A DNA stretch of 64,000 nucleotides from Costus lasius (lineage: Eukaryota > Streptophyta > Magnoliopsida > Zingiberales > Costaceae): assembly GCA_027563935.2 (NCBI GenBank), contig CM050448.1, positions 120,516,493 through 120,580,492 on the forward strand, given 5' to 3'. The translations under genes were made by a program, and so were the position numbers. The notes below the pieces were generated by a model. That model did not search any database and had not been told where the DNA came from. It saw only the letters and a list, made by a program, of their open reading frames with translations. Positions 24,673 to 36,380 of this stretch are shown piece by piece; within the stretch, counting starts at the first letter, position 1, and each line of letters opens with the position of its first letter.

Positions 24673-26391
24673 GAGTGCTTGCACATGTGTACCATTTATT
24701 TTATAAAAAAATCCGCTGAAATTGACTGTTTTTATTTTTCTTTCTTTCTTCCGTACTATATTTGAAAAAAAGACTGAATTTTATAGGAAAAAAAATAGGC
24801 GCACGTTAAAATTAAGAGACATTGTAATTTTGTCATGTGAAGGATGTGCCAATCGGGTCCAATTTGCTCGCCGCGCCATTTGACAGGAAACAAAATAAAC
24901 ATAGTGTGATTTTGTACTAATAAAAAAAATGTGGCTCACGAGGGTGCAGAATGCAAAAAGCTAAGATTCATATGTCAAGTGTTCTAATTCAAAAAATATA
25001 ATTTATATCTTCACATACTCTATGTGTTAGATTCAGGCTTATGAAACTTTGTAAATTTGAATGATTCATATAATTCGATTCATTGACAAATGTCCTCATA
25101 TTAAAATTATTTATACGTAAAATTTTATTAATATATTTTTAAGAATAATTTTATGAAAAAGAGTATCTAATACTACATCCCAACAAGCTAATTACTAACT
25201 TTTGACTTATAATCGAATTTAGATTTGGTGGCTAATTGGGGAAGGTGCAACCGGACTCACCCTAACTGACCCAAATCAGAATAGGCAAGTTAGTACTTAG
25301 AAGCCAATTAAGTCATAAAATCCGAAAGGACACACAGAAAAATAATAATAAACAAATAAATTTTGCTTGCCTCCTTTAAATTGGTCAAAGGGCAGTTAAT
25401 TGCTTCCTATAGAAAAACAAATATTATTTTTTTTTTTCAAAAAAGAAATTAACTCTTTGAATAATCAAAGTGGCATAAAATGAGTAAAATCAATTAAGAA
25501 ATTAGTACCAATTTATGTGGATTTGAATGATTCGTATAATTATTGAATCCAAAGAATATTTATGTCATGTTACCCCTTATTTGTGTCAAACAATTTTTAT
25601 GTCACTTAATTATAAAATAGAGTGATGTGGCGTCACTCTGTACTTTATTATTTGACAACCGGTTTGTGCTGCTTAAAACGTCCTTTTCCTTTTGCCTCCC
25701 TGTCCTTTTGAATATGTAATGGAGGGGCACAATATTCAACACAAGTACAAAAATTTTCATATTGACACTTTGAATTTTACGTCTGGTTAGTTTCGGAAGC
25801 TTTCCACTTGGCTTTCCAGGTTAAGTGTTTGCTTAATCGTTATTTACTATTTTAGTTTTCGTAATAAGATAAGAATAATTGCCTGCACGCGAGCCCTTGC
25901 ATAATTTAATTATGCAGAATAATTGCCAATAGTCAACGGGGAAGTTGGGTTTTATTAATAAGTTTGAAGTCCACATACATACTTATCAAGATTAATTAAT
26001 ATTATAATTAATCAATTTCAGTCATACTTGTTGCAAATGGGTGGTGATGGATTGGGCGGCTTGATCAGCAGTTGGGAAGTGATAAAAAAGTATTAATTAA
26101 CTATTAATTATCCCAACGTTCTAATGTCAACCGGACGGTGAAAAGCGAGCTAGCAACATTTAACCGCATGGAAATTAAAGAAGATGATGAGGATGACTGG
26201 ACGAGGGCTTCAATAAAGTTTGGGTATTTGTTGACTTTGTGTTTGGTCAAACCCAATCCAAGTGAGTAATGTTTGATGTGGTAGGTCAAAAGCTAGTTTG
26301 GATGCCAAATGAGGCATTGAATGAGTGGAGGATTAGATTTTTAAAAGCTGTAGTATTTAGTTATTAGCTTTGGGTTTGGAATCTAGAAACA

Positions 26392-26583
26392 GCTAATTTT
26401 ATTAAATACCTTAAAATTTTTCTAGTTGGCTTCTTTTCAACCAATAAATGTTAAAAGTTTCAGTTACGTCAAACGAACCCTTTATATGCTAATTTTATTA
26501 AATACCTTAAAATTTTTCTAGTTGGCTTCTTTTCAACCAATAAATGTTAAAAGTTTCAGTTATGTCAAACGAACCCTTTATAT
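26392..26583. repeat. Tandem duplication, 2 x 96 bp
   Basis: The block starting GCTAATTTTATTAAATACC at 26392 repeats exactly at 26488. The only difference seen is ACGTC versus ATGTC (around 26467 and 26563), a CpG-to-TpG change. Confidence 0.9.
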
Positions 26584-27095
26584 GCCTATCAAATTTACGT
26601 TTCAAATTAATATTTATTTTGATAATGTCAATCTATTTTTTTCATCAATCATTGATCTACTTATCTTAATTTCATAGTGGTCCCTTTTGATTTACAAAAT
26701 TCATTTGCTTGAATAGGCTAATTGGACCTCATTTAGCCTTAAGGGCTTAATGCTGATTAATCTCATTAAGATGAGAGCTAAGATCCTATACACCTTAATG
26801 TTGAGCTAAAGTTTGTGAGCCTTAAGGCCCTATTTTCTTGCAACAAAATTTATAGCGAAAAAAAAATACATTTAATCTTTCCACCGTGAATTCCCAAAAA
26901 AAAAAACCCCTCAAGTAGACCAAACTCAAAAGCCATTGTGTCCAAGTAGCCCGATCTAAGTCCAGGGTCTCTTCCGGCCCGCTGGAAAATCCGAAGACCA
27001 ACTCGGCTTTGTTGGGCCGCTGGCTGCGCCCATTGGGTTCGTTTTGCTTGGTTGCTCCAGTTTACTATAATAATCTTACCTCAAACCCCTTATTA

Positions 27096-28533
27096 CTAAT
27101 TGTTAGGGCCCGGTTCAGCAGTCCGGCCCAACCCAAGCCCAGACCCACAAAAGGAAGCCCACACGGAGGACACAACATCGTGGAGCCGATTTTTGAGTCA
27201 AAATTGGGTCAACGCCCAATTGAGAAACCGGATGCAGCGGCATCCTCGCGGGTGAAGCGGAAGCTTCGTCGAGCAGAGGCATGCGCGGCGGCTCCACCAA
27301 AAGGAAACGGACGCGAGACTTCGTCCGCAACAGAGAAAGCAGAGGTGTCGCGACTTCTTCGGACGCGAGCTCGCCACCGCGTACGACGGATGCGGCGACG
27401 GAGTCGTCCCGTGGAGTTCGGAAGCTGCGGAGGATTCGGGGCAGCCGGAAGACGCGGACAGGCGGCTCTTCCCCTTGAAGACGGCGAGCGAACGACGCGA
27501 ACAGCGCGTCGTCTTCGCGAGCGTAGCGGGCGACGCGGCAACGGAGACGCGAGCTCATCTCCAACTCACAGATCAGACGCAGCTTCTTCGGAAGACGCGG
27601 ACTGGAGACTCGGACGCGGAGAAGGGAAGCGGCGGCTTCCCCCCTTTAAGAAGCACGACCTGGAGCAGCATCGGGGTGCGCAGAGGCGTCACCACACCAC
27701 CACAGAGAGCGCGGGGAGCGACTCCACCGGCGACGGCGAGGCGCCGTCGCCTTCCAGAGCAGGGCTCTGATGCCGGTTCCAGGAGGGAACTGATGCCGAC
27801 GTTCGGGGCAACGTCGAAGACTGGGAGGTTGAGTGAATTGTAACCGGAATCACCGGTGAGGGAGGGGAAGAGGGCACCGACGGAGGTCGTCGGCGTTTGT
27901 AAGCTTCATCCGACGAATAAAGCTTCGATTTCTCTCAAAGCTCCTTTCCTCTGTTTCGGTGTTTCCGGCGACAACTTCTAGCAGCAGGCGGCTGCCGACG
28001 GCGAGGTCGCAGGCGCGGCGGCGCCCGGCGGCTGAGGCGACGCAGGCGGCGTCGAAAGTTTCGTCCGAGGCGAAACAAAGAAGACGAACGCGTCGGGCGT
28101 TCGTTTCGAGGCAAAAGTCAAAATTGAGCCGGTCAACGCTCAATTTTGGATTTGCGATTTCGTTTTCGAAATCGAATTGGAGCGCTGACGTCAGCGGACG
28201 TCAGCAACGGTGATTTTCGGCGCGGCGAGGTTTTGATCAGAGGGCTGACGTCACGCCGACGTCAGCAAGGGCATGATTTTGACTTTGGTCAAAATCAAAG
28301 AGAGAAGAGGTATTTGATTTAGGTTCCGTTCTTTTCCGGATTTCTAAATTAGGGTTAGGGTTTTCTCCGTGCGATCTTGTATTTGGGAAAAAAAAATTAT
28401 CCGGAGAGATTAGGATTTCTAATTTAAGGCCGGAAATCCTAGGGAGAGTTACGTTCCGGTATTCCGCCGGACGGCTCTGAGACAATTGATAAGCGCTGTT
28501 TTCAGGCCGATTCGACCGGGGCGTGACACTAAT
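27096..28533. mobile_element. Solo LTR of a retrotransposon, 1428 bp, with CTAAT target duplication
   Basis: The element runs 27101-28528. It begins TGTTAGGGCCCGG and ends CGGGGCGTGACA, giving the TG...CA termini of an LTR. CTAAT lies on both sides (27096-27100 and 28529-28533), the 5-bp duplication made by retroviral-type integrases. No second LTR, primer-binding site or polyprotein frame is present, so this is a solo LTR left by recombination between the two LTRs of a full element. GC content is much higher than in the flanks. AATAAA at 27916-27921 could be its poly(A) signal if it reads forward. The minus-strand start TGTCACGCCCCGG also resembles known plant Ty3-type LTR starts, so orientation is open. 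Confidence 0.82.
28186..28264. promoter_or_regulatory. Cluster of GACGTCA (bZIP-type) motifs inside the solo LTR
   Basis: TGACGTCA at 28186-28193 and 28246-28253, with GACGTCA cores also at 28197-28203 and 28258-28264. These form two similar pairs about 60 bp apart. TGACGTCA is the palindromic core bound by TGA/CREB-type bZIP factors. Confidence 0.6.
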
Positions 28534-28843
28534 TTAGCATCGTTGTTCTAACCAACAGTGCAACCCATAACGATCATTCAATTTTAGCTTAAAACAATAA
28601 TCTAAATCTGACGGCTAGTTCTTTTTACACGTGCATTGACTTGATCTTTAATAGGTGAAACTGGCAGGCTCTGCGAATCACAAGGGAGGTAGGCGTTGGG
28701 GTAATTAATGATCCGGTACAGAAAGGCTTCCTTAGAACTCTCTCAACTACTCAAAAGAACGCAAAGTATCAGATGCCGCGAGTTCGCGACTCCTGCCACC
28801 CTGAAGCCTTAACCCCTACACCATCCGACAAATCGCCTCCTCC
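28534..28843 (+). promoter_or_regulatory. Promoter and leader region of the 149-aa gene
   Basis: About 310 bp between the LTR's target duplication and the ATG at 28844. No other gene is present. The LTR therefore lies within the probable promoter neighbourhood of the downstream gene. Confidence 0.4.
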
Positions 28844-31800
28844 ATGGCAGCCGCGACTCCGCGAGAGGCCCCGCCGCCGCCGATGATCGGCAAGGTCGGG
28901 AAGTTCACCGTCTTCATCACTCCTCCACGCTCCCCCAACATAACCGACTCACCGACTGCCGGCCCTGGTCTTAGGGTCAGCGACACCACTTCAAACGTGG
29001 TACCTTCACTATCGAAGGCCTCGCCTTCGACGCCGCCGCCTCCGGTGCAGGTTCCTCCTCTGCACATCGGGAAGTCAGCTCCAAAGTCGTCGGGATCGGT
29101 GTTCGGGTTCTTTTGGGATGCTTTCGCCAAAGTCCAAGACGGTACCTTTGCTCTGATTTTGGCGGGTTGATTGTAAAGTTTTCTTTGCTGGGTTTCTCTT
29201 TAATTTTGGGGCCTGTATCTGAAGTTTTTGTTTCTTTTGGCGGCCTTGGTTCAGCGCACTCTAGCCTAGATGAGTACTTGGCGCACTGGTTCGGACTGAA
29301 CCGGTCGAAGTATCAGTGGGCGCTAAACGAGTACTTCGATGACAAGGGGAAGGTTGGTGTGCATTTCGGTTCCATTCTCTTTTCATTTGGTTTTTTTTTC
29401 CTGTTTGAGTACTTTCCTCAATCTAGAACAGGCAATAGTTTCTCTGTTTGTCTCTGAAATTTTGTTCTTTACTTCCATGTTTACTGCTCTTGTTCTCTGC
29501 ATTTGATAGTTTCCTGTTTGTTTTAGTTTGAAACATACCTTTGCTTAAGAGGATAATTTCCCCAAATCACTCCACTAGTTGAAAACTTTAGCTTGATGCT
29601 TTCCTGAACTGCTAGTAAATCCTATTCTATAAGTGAAAAGATTTGTCCATTGTTTCTACAAGTAAATCCTTTTTCTTTTTTTCTTTTTTTTATATCGTTT
29701 TCCTAATTTAAGTCTGCGTTTGATGATGAGGATCAGAAATTTGGGTAGTTCAATGGCAGGTGAGTCGTTAAGTTTGGTTGTTGGTAGTTGGAGATTGGTG
29801 TACTAATACTAGTAGCCATATGTACTTACTTAATTAGAGAAAAATATTTATTTCAAAGAATTCCTGCACCAGGTTTGAAAAAAAAGGCTGGTGTGAATTG
29901 ATAGGCAAAATTTAGCTGCTTCCGTGATATGAATCCGAGACACCGTAACATGATTAATGAGATTGCAAAGCCGATGACAAAGCAAAGCAATGTTTTGTGC
30001 AATCAAATTAATAACACCCAAGGCTCCATTTTCCATGTTAGAGGTAACCGTGCCTCAATTTATTAGGCATTTAAGATCAATCACTTCATCCTTCACTGTC
30101 CAATAAATGTACACCACTTTGCATCAATTGAGCTGATGACCCATTTCAATGCCATGGTAGTAGCCAAATAATATGACGGCATCGAGGAGTTGGTATGAGG
30201 ATCAGTCTGCGTGCTCTCCGTAAGTATTCTGCATCCAATTGTCCACTCTTCCATCAATTTTTAAAATAATACGCATCCAATCACTTCTACAAAGTTTGCT
30301 ATCTCTAAAAGTGGGTGCCCGAAGTAGAATATCATGACTTGGCAGTATTATAACTGAGTAGCTAGTGAGTTCATTATTATGAGTGTCATTTCCAAGAATC
30401 TACTCTGTTGCTTGACATAAGACCATAAAATCATTAGCATGTTCAATTTGTGTAAAGCTACACTCCAGTGTTGAGTGCCAGTATTCTAAAACTTGTTGAT
30501 TACTCTTCATCTATCCATTAAACACACAAAATTATTCAGCCACAAAATAAATAGGATCGAGGCATTTAGTCCCTCTGATACAACCTCTTTTATGTTTGGA
30601 ACATTGTATCAAAATTCTGTTAATGAGAGATGCATACTCCGACAGAGACCAGCCAATCATTTATGAATCCTAATACGATACCATCACACCCTGGCATTTT
30701 GTGATTCCCCATGCTATTAATGGCAAATCATTTTCTGAGAAGCTGTTTACAAGAGGGTACCAATTATATCCTTAATCATCATACAAGTCTTGCCAATTTA
30801 TCAGAAACTAGGATATGAATCATTTTCAATGATACCTTTGTAGAATTGAAGACTCTGATCTCGAGTGTTAAATTCTCTCCATTAACATTACTTGAAGAAT
30901 TTTGAATCCTGTTATGCTCTCCCTTTGCGACCTTATAGAAGAAGGCAACATCTGCCTCTATTCTGGAGCTACCTATCATTTGCCCTTTGCCTCCATTGGC
31001 AGTCATTGGCCTTCAGCATGTCATCCAACTCATTGTGCCGATCTTTTAACAACCTTTGTTCCTGATGATTTACACCGATGGAGAGTTTAAGGCAAAAGTC
31101 TTCATTGTCATTCTCCACCTTTTCCTAATCAGTTTAGTGTTACAGCTCCTCTCCAAATCATTTGATCATGCTCGTCCTGAGATGCAAGATTTGCATTTGA
31201 TTGCATCTAAACTGATTCGAGTTTGATTTTTGTCGATCAATTTGGGAACGAGCTCACTCTTTACCAATATTTATCATATGTTAAAAGGTCTCCCCTTATA
31301 AAGAATTTTATCTTCAATGAGTAATTGCAGTTGCTCAAAAAGAGGAGTTGGTGGTGGTAGATTCCACCATCAGGCAAATCTCTTCCAAAATTGAAGGATA
31401 AGAATCCTATTAGTTTTAGTGATGAACCACTGGCTCTATTGCTAATTCAAGTAAAGGGGGTTCGTAAGATAGGAAATCAATTCCATCAGGTTGAATTAAA
31501 AAGGAAAATCTAGTGATAGCCAAAGGGTCACTGTTGGTTTATGTCACAAACAAAGCAGAAAAATAACTGAATATGTTGCTTTGAGAGCTGTTGACTGAAT
31601 AGGTCTCTTCATGTTCAGAAACATGAGTAAATGGAAAAGCTAGGATAGTCATAGGGAGTCACTGTTCATTTTTATCATAAAAAAACAAAAAACCACTTAT
31701 TATTTCAGAATCAGAATTGACGCATGAACGAATTATAAATACCAAACTTAATTGGTATAGATGGATAGAGAATTGTGGTTGTTTTCTCATCGAAGCATAT

Positions 31801-32287
31801 GTCATGTGCTAACCAAATGCATCGTACAAATTTATCCTGTGAAGTATCATAACCAAATGCCCTTTGCCGAGGTAGGGTAAAAAGATATATCATGATTTAG
31901 TTTCTACAAAAAAGAATAAAGTTTGAGAAGTTATTTCAACAATATGTAATACTTTGCAGAAATATTTTGACCGATGGAGGTTCTCATACCCTTGTCATGC
32001 ATGGAATTTCTTGCCTAATAAACAAGTGAAGTATCGAGAAAGATAACAAGCTAAAAGTCAAAACTTGATGTCATACATATTGATTATTCTTCTGTAGTGG
32101 AACATCTGTACCTGTCTAGCTAGGGTTTCTCATTTCAGAATTTTCAATATTTGGTTTATGTTTGATTAAAAATATTTGATGTTTTTTCTCTACTTAACAA
32201 CGAAAGTTGAATTTCTACAAATTTTAACTGCAGAAAAAGGAAGTGGTAAGCGCAGCAAATCCGAGCAGATTGCCAGCGAAGAACTAG
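28844..32287 (+). CDS. Plant-specific conserved protein of unknown function, 149 aa, three exons
   Basis: Exons 28844-29141, 29255-29352 and 32234-32287 join in phase to 450 bp. The N-terminal half is Pro/Ser/Ala-rich, with a conserved-looking IGKVGKFTVFITPPRSP near residues 15-31. Exon 1 ends with VFGFFWDAFAKVQD, and exon 2 continues AHSSLDEYLAHWFGLNRSKY then QWALNEYFDDKGK. I recognise this arrangement (FxTPP motif, Ser/Pro linker, SLDEYLAxWFGL) from small uncharacterised proteins in many land plants. No signal peptide, membrane segment or catalytic motif. The third exon is only 54 bp and basic (KKEVVSAANPSRLPAKN). Intron 2 is 2.9 kb and contains a LINE relic. Function unknown. Confidence 0.8.
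30590..31130 (-). mobile_element. Decayed LINE retrotransposon fragment in intron 2
   Basis: Read on the minus strand and allowing frameshifts and stops, the order of motifs fits a plant L1-type ORF2 around the start of reverse transcriptase: WRQRA near 30990, EADVAFFYKVAKGEHNRI just after, NGENLTLEI, then NSMGNHKMPGCDGI near 30720-30675 (compare the family's K-x-PGPDGF). Stops interrupt it. The fragment is antisense to the host gene. Its outer limits are unclear and may extend over 29850-31400. Confidence 0.7.
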
Positions 32288-33021
32288 CTGTTTAATACAT
32301 GTATTTTCATTTCCTCTTCCGTTGGTTCTTTAAATCTGCTTATGCTAAATCTTCTGCATCACACACTTTGTACATGATTGGTACTGTAACATCCATCTGT
32401 CTGAATTGAAGAGTTCATGTTTCGAGCAAATTGAGTGTATGCCAACATATGTTTTCTCCTATCATGGTGCATTTTATGGATGTCTTTGCATAGCATCATC
32501 AGAGCAGTCATGGATTTTTATCACAACATGTTAGCACTATCAGAAGCAATTGGATGAAATATTTTGTTGTTACTTGGAAACGCTAACTGCTGCTGAATCT
32601 ATCATATTTCAGTAGTCTGTTACTTTCATTTGAGTCTTTATTTTGGAATTTCAAGCATTATGATGCAAATTGCCTGTACAAATACTATCCAAATTGAGCA
32701 GAAAGAAGAGTTCATAAGTCGGGCTATAGTTGTCTGAGATTGCTGTTGTTGTGAACAATTGTTGGTTTAGGAAACATTTTAGGAATAAAAATAGTAGAGG
32801 AAATGAAACCTTGATTTGATAGTGTGTGCCAAAGGTATGAACTCTTGTAAACACTTTTGGCACTCAGGAAAAGAGACGTAGCTATGAAGATAAATCAATC
32901 CGTTTTCCACTTGCTTTATGCCTGTGCTTTAGTTGGATGAGAAGAGAAAGAAAACACATCAGCTTCTATCTCTTGTGATAATAGTACCAGTGCTCGCTGA
33001 AGGTTCCACTGCACTAGTGCT
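32288..33021. other. 3' UTR and spacer
   Basis: Likely 3' UTR of the 149-aa gene followed by spacer. The frame 32651-32863 (minus) shows nothing recognisable. Confidence 0.4.
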
Positions 33022-33273
33022 TCATGGATTTTGACTTACAGATGAAGAATCGGATCCGACGGCACTATTATCTCCTTTTTCTCCAGCATCTTTACGACTT
33101 GGCTCATGGAAGGTTTGCTCTCTGGGTGATTGCTCTTCTGCAGCAATGGAGTGCGGTTTTTTCTGTTGAATGCATTTGATGATCAATACAGCTATGACAA
33201 TCATAACTGCGCCTCCTGCAATTATTCCCGCTGCGAAGAAAAAAGAAAGAGAAAGCAGAGTTGGTGAATCCAT
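33022..33273 (-). CDS. Possible small single-pass membrane protein, 83 aa
   Basis: ATG at 33273, stop at 33022. Residues about 11-34 form a strongly hydrophobic, Gly/Ala-rich helix (AAGIIAGGAVMIVIAVLIIK) followed by a basic stop-transfer (KCIQQKK). The rest is a polar, Ser/Glu-rich tail (EEQSPREQ, SAVGSDSSSVSQ). The pattern looks like the membrane and cytosolic end of a receptor-like or small type III protein. TTTTTTCTTCGCAG lies inside the first 14 codons and could instead be a splice acceptor at about 33230, making this the last exon of a larger gene. I did not find a matching upstream exon in frame. No family recognised. Confidence 0.4.
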   Translation of the reverse strand: MDSPTLLSLSFFFAAGIIAGGAVMIVIAVLIIKCIQQKKPHSIAAEEQSPREQTFHEPSRKDAGEKGDNSAVGSDSSSVSQNP

Positions 33274-36200
33274 ACTTGCGAAGATTTTAGAATTTGAAGA
33301 ATGGAATCAAAAGTGAGAATTGGGCTTAACTGGTAGCAACAATAGTGACTGCAGATGAGGCTTTGCTGAAGGTCGATGCGTCTGAACTGGACATCTACAG
33401 TAGGAAGGGATTAGGAAGAGGAGATTTTGCTCAATTAGTAAAGAAATACATCAACAATGAAGAGGTACGTACCTTCTTCTTCTGTTCCAACTCTGCTAAG
33501 CTACAAGTTCCTCTACTTCCTCGAAGGATTCCTACGCTGAAGCCTAATCTAGCTCAAAGATGTTGTCCACCAGCAATCTCATTGATAAAGTACTCGAATC
33601 GGCTCTTGTCCAATGATCAGAAAATAGAGTTGGTGGAGACGTGAAGGCCACAGGCAAATCTATCTCCCAGCTGCCTTTCCTCTGGAAATTCCACGGATTG
33701 CAGTACAAGAATCAGGTCAACCGTTCCTTTCTATCAACAGCTGCCGGCCGCCGCTGGCATCTCATTGCAGCTGCAGAACAATGCAAAGTCATGGAAGCAG
33801 AAGAGAGTTGAAATTTAAGAGGACCCAACTTTTTTTGTAGCAAATAAGCAAGCCACGTGGCTCCAGGCCGTAATTAAGTGAACGTTGACTTTGTTAACTC
33901 TTTAAAGATCATCTATTGGACAGAGGAGGCCCTTGATCTGGTTCATTAAACTTGGAGCAAATTATTATTTCCTGTAGGTGAAGTCTTCAAAGTTGTGCAA
34001 CTTAAAAAAAAATCTGCCGAAAGGGCAGGAACTTGTACTTTAGATTTGCTGCAGGTATCAATCATCCGTGTACGAGCAGTGCAGGATCTCCAATGCTTGC
34101 AAATCGAACGGTCAATGCTAATCAGATAAGACAGTAAAGGGTTGCTTGTTATCTTTGGTTTTGACTTTTGATCACATTGATTAAATGAGAACGAATAAGA
34201 ACACGGAGCGTACGGCTTCCTACACCTGGCCACGTTCTATAAAAGTACATGCGGTATCTGGTTATGGGCGTATTTTCTAAGCAATCACTTTTGTCTAAAC
34301 ATCGTAAGCGGGTTCTACCAGATTATGCACACGAATCTTAATGAGATTTAGTACTACATATAAAGAAAAAGTACTATCAATTATTATGTGTAGAAATAGT
34401 TAAATAAAAAAAATATTACAATTTTAGAAAAATATTTACCATCTATAATACACAGGAATTTCAAAGAAAAATTAATTAAAAATATAATAAATTATAATAA
34501 ATTTATTTTGATCTAAAAACTGAGTAGATGATCCATCGACACAAGTTGTTTTTTTTTAAAAAAAATTTGATGCAAATTGATTTGTTTTAAAATTTTGAAA
34601 GAGAATCTCCGTAGAATTCTAATACTTTCTTACACCGACATTTCTATGGTCAAAAGGTTAAGTTCCCTAAAATTTCCTAGATTTGATTTTTTTTTTAAAA
34701 AAATAAAAAATAATGATATTTGAATACCCGACTTCATACGAATTCCATATCAAATCTTTATCATAGAATGTAATTGTGTTAATTGTTGAAAAATAGTGTT
34801 AATTGTTGAAAAATAACACTATTTATTTGTACTTTAGTTATTGGTATATTTTTCATTTTGTAATTATTGGGACTTGAATTAATTCTATGCACGCCTTATT
34901 TTATGATATTATGAATGCAGGAAATTAAAGACCATTTAATTGAAATATTGTATGATATTTTTGTTACTTGAAGCATTTTCAATGGTTATAATTGCTATTT
35001 TTAGTTCTACGCTCATCTATATTATTACAAGGCTTATTTTAACATGATTCTATTAGGTTTGAACTATATGGTTATTGTCATTATTTCATTTATTTTACAT
35101 TAAATTTTTTACTTAATAATGATTTTTTTGAGTAAATAATGTCATAGCTTTTTATTATTTTTAAGTGTTGTTATGAAATTATGCATAAAAACATATAAAA
35201 AAATAACTATTATGGAACTAGGAGAAAAATAGAAGATACTTATATTTGAATAAAATATGAGTTATGCTTTTCAATAACAAAATTGTATTTCAGTCCACTA
35301 TATTTTATTCCAATAATTTCAAAATGGTTAAACGTCTTCAATTGACATATTTCAAATGCGTCATTCATGATTATAACTTTTAGTTGTTCTTATAAATTTT
35401 ATTATTTACTTTGATAAATTCCTTTATGTTAGTCTCATTTTATTTAAGCTCTAGAAGGTTTAATTCCCCATAGTTATGATTTAAACTATAAACTATTATA
35501 GAAAGGAAAGGAGGAGAAAATGGATGAACAGTTAGAATGAGAGTTATAAAATTGTGTTTAGTAGGATGGACTAAAAATAAGGAAGAAAAAATGGAAGAAA
35601 AATGAGAAGAAAATAGCACTATAGATTTACCATTTTAATGTGTATTTTTACTCTTCTCTTTTTTAGGTCTGCTCACCCTCTCATGCTTCTTTTGAAACTT
35701 TCTTCACCCTCGTTATCGTTAGCACCGCCTCTCACCTCTCGTCGCCACCTTTTCACCATTCTCGCCTTTTTACCGTTGTCTCTTATCGTTATCGCCAAAG
35801 TAAAAATAAAAAAATAATGTGTTTTTATCAATTTTTTTAATTTTCTTTTCCTCTAAATGAACGCAGAAAAAAATAAATTATTTTTTTTTCTATTTTCTTT
35901 TTTTCTTACTTTCTTTTCTTTTTGGCTTTCTTTCTTATCTATTAGATACGAATGAGTATCAAATTAGGCAAAAGAAAATTATGATTGATCGAACAAAGAA
36001 TAATATTAATTAAAAATTATGATTAAATATCTAATGTCTATTTTTAAATTCATATTTGTGAATGTCAAAGGTTATGTTTAATTAAAGTTTTACCGATAAC
36101 GACTTTTATTATTGATAATAAAATTTACTATTAATTATTGACTTTATCAATTATGTTAATGGCTTTTATCAATTATGTTAATGGCTTAGTGGAGCAAATG

Positions 36201-36380
36201 CTGTGTCCTTGGTTGAGGCCTTGTGAGCAATATAATTTAATCAAGAATTGTGTATGCCAAATTCCACATCTTGTCTTCACATGAAATCCTCTAGAGACTT
36301 CTTTTACAAGAAATTTTCTTTTTCACTTTTGCATTATTTTCTTTACCGCGTGATTGAGGATGAGATCGCCTGTTTAGTGT
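33274..36380. other. Long AT-rich spacer
   Basis: Frames at 33345-33644 (plus) and 33946-34233 (minus) show no domain. From 34,280 to 36,380 the sequence is extremely AT-rich. Short tandem duplications occur at 34775-34814 (GTGTTAATTGTTGAAAAATA twice) and 36146-36189 (22-bp unit twice). No gene. Confidence 0.5.

Larger units (their letters stand above)
24101..27095. other. AT-rich intergenic region with repeat relics
   Basis: No gene seen. It holds a possible MITE (24288-24672) and a 96-bp tandem duplication (26392-26583). The frame 26104-26289 (minus) has no family likeness. Confidence 0.5.

Noticed and set aside
27009..27770. A 253-codon plus-strand frame rich in Arg, Ser and Ala
   Set aside because: It lies across the solo LTR boundary. 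Open frames are common by chance in such GC-rich DNA, and no retroviral or other domain is present.
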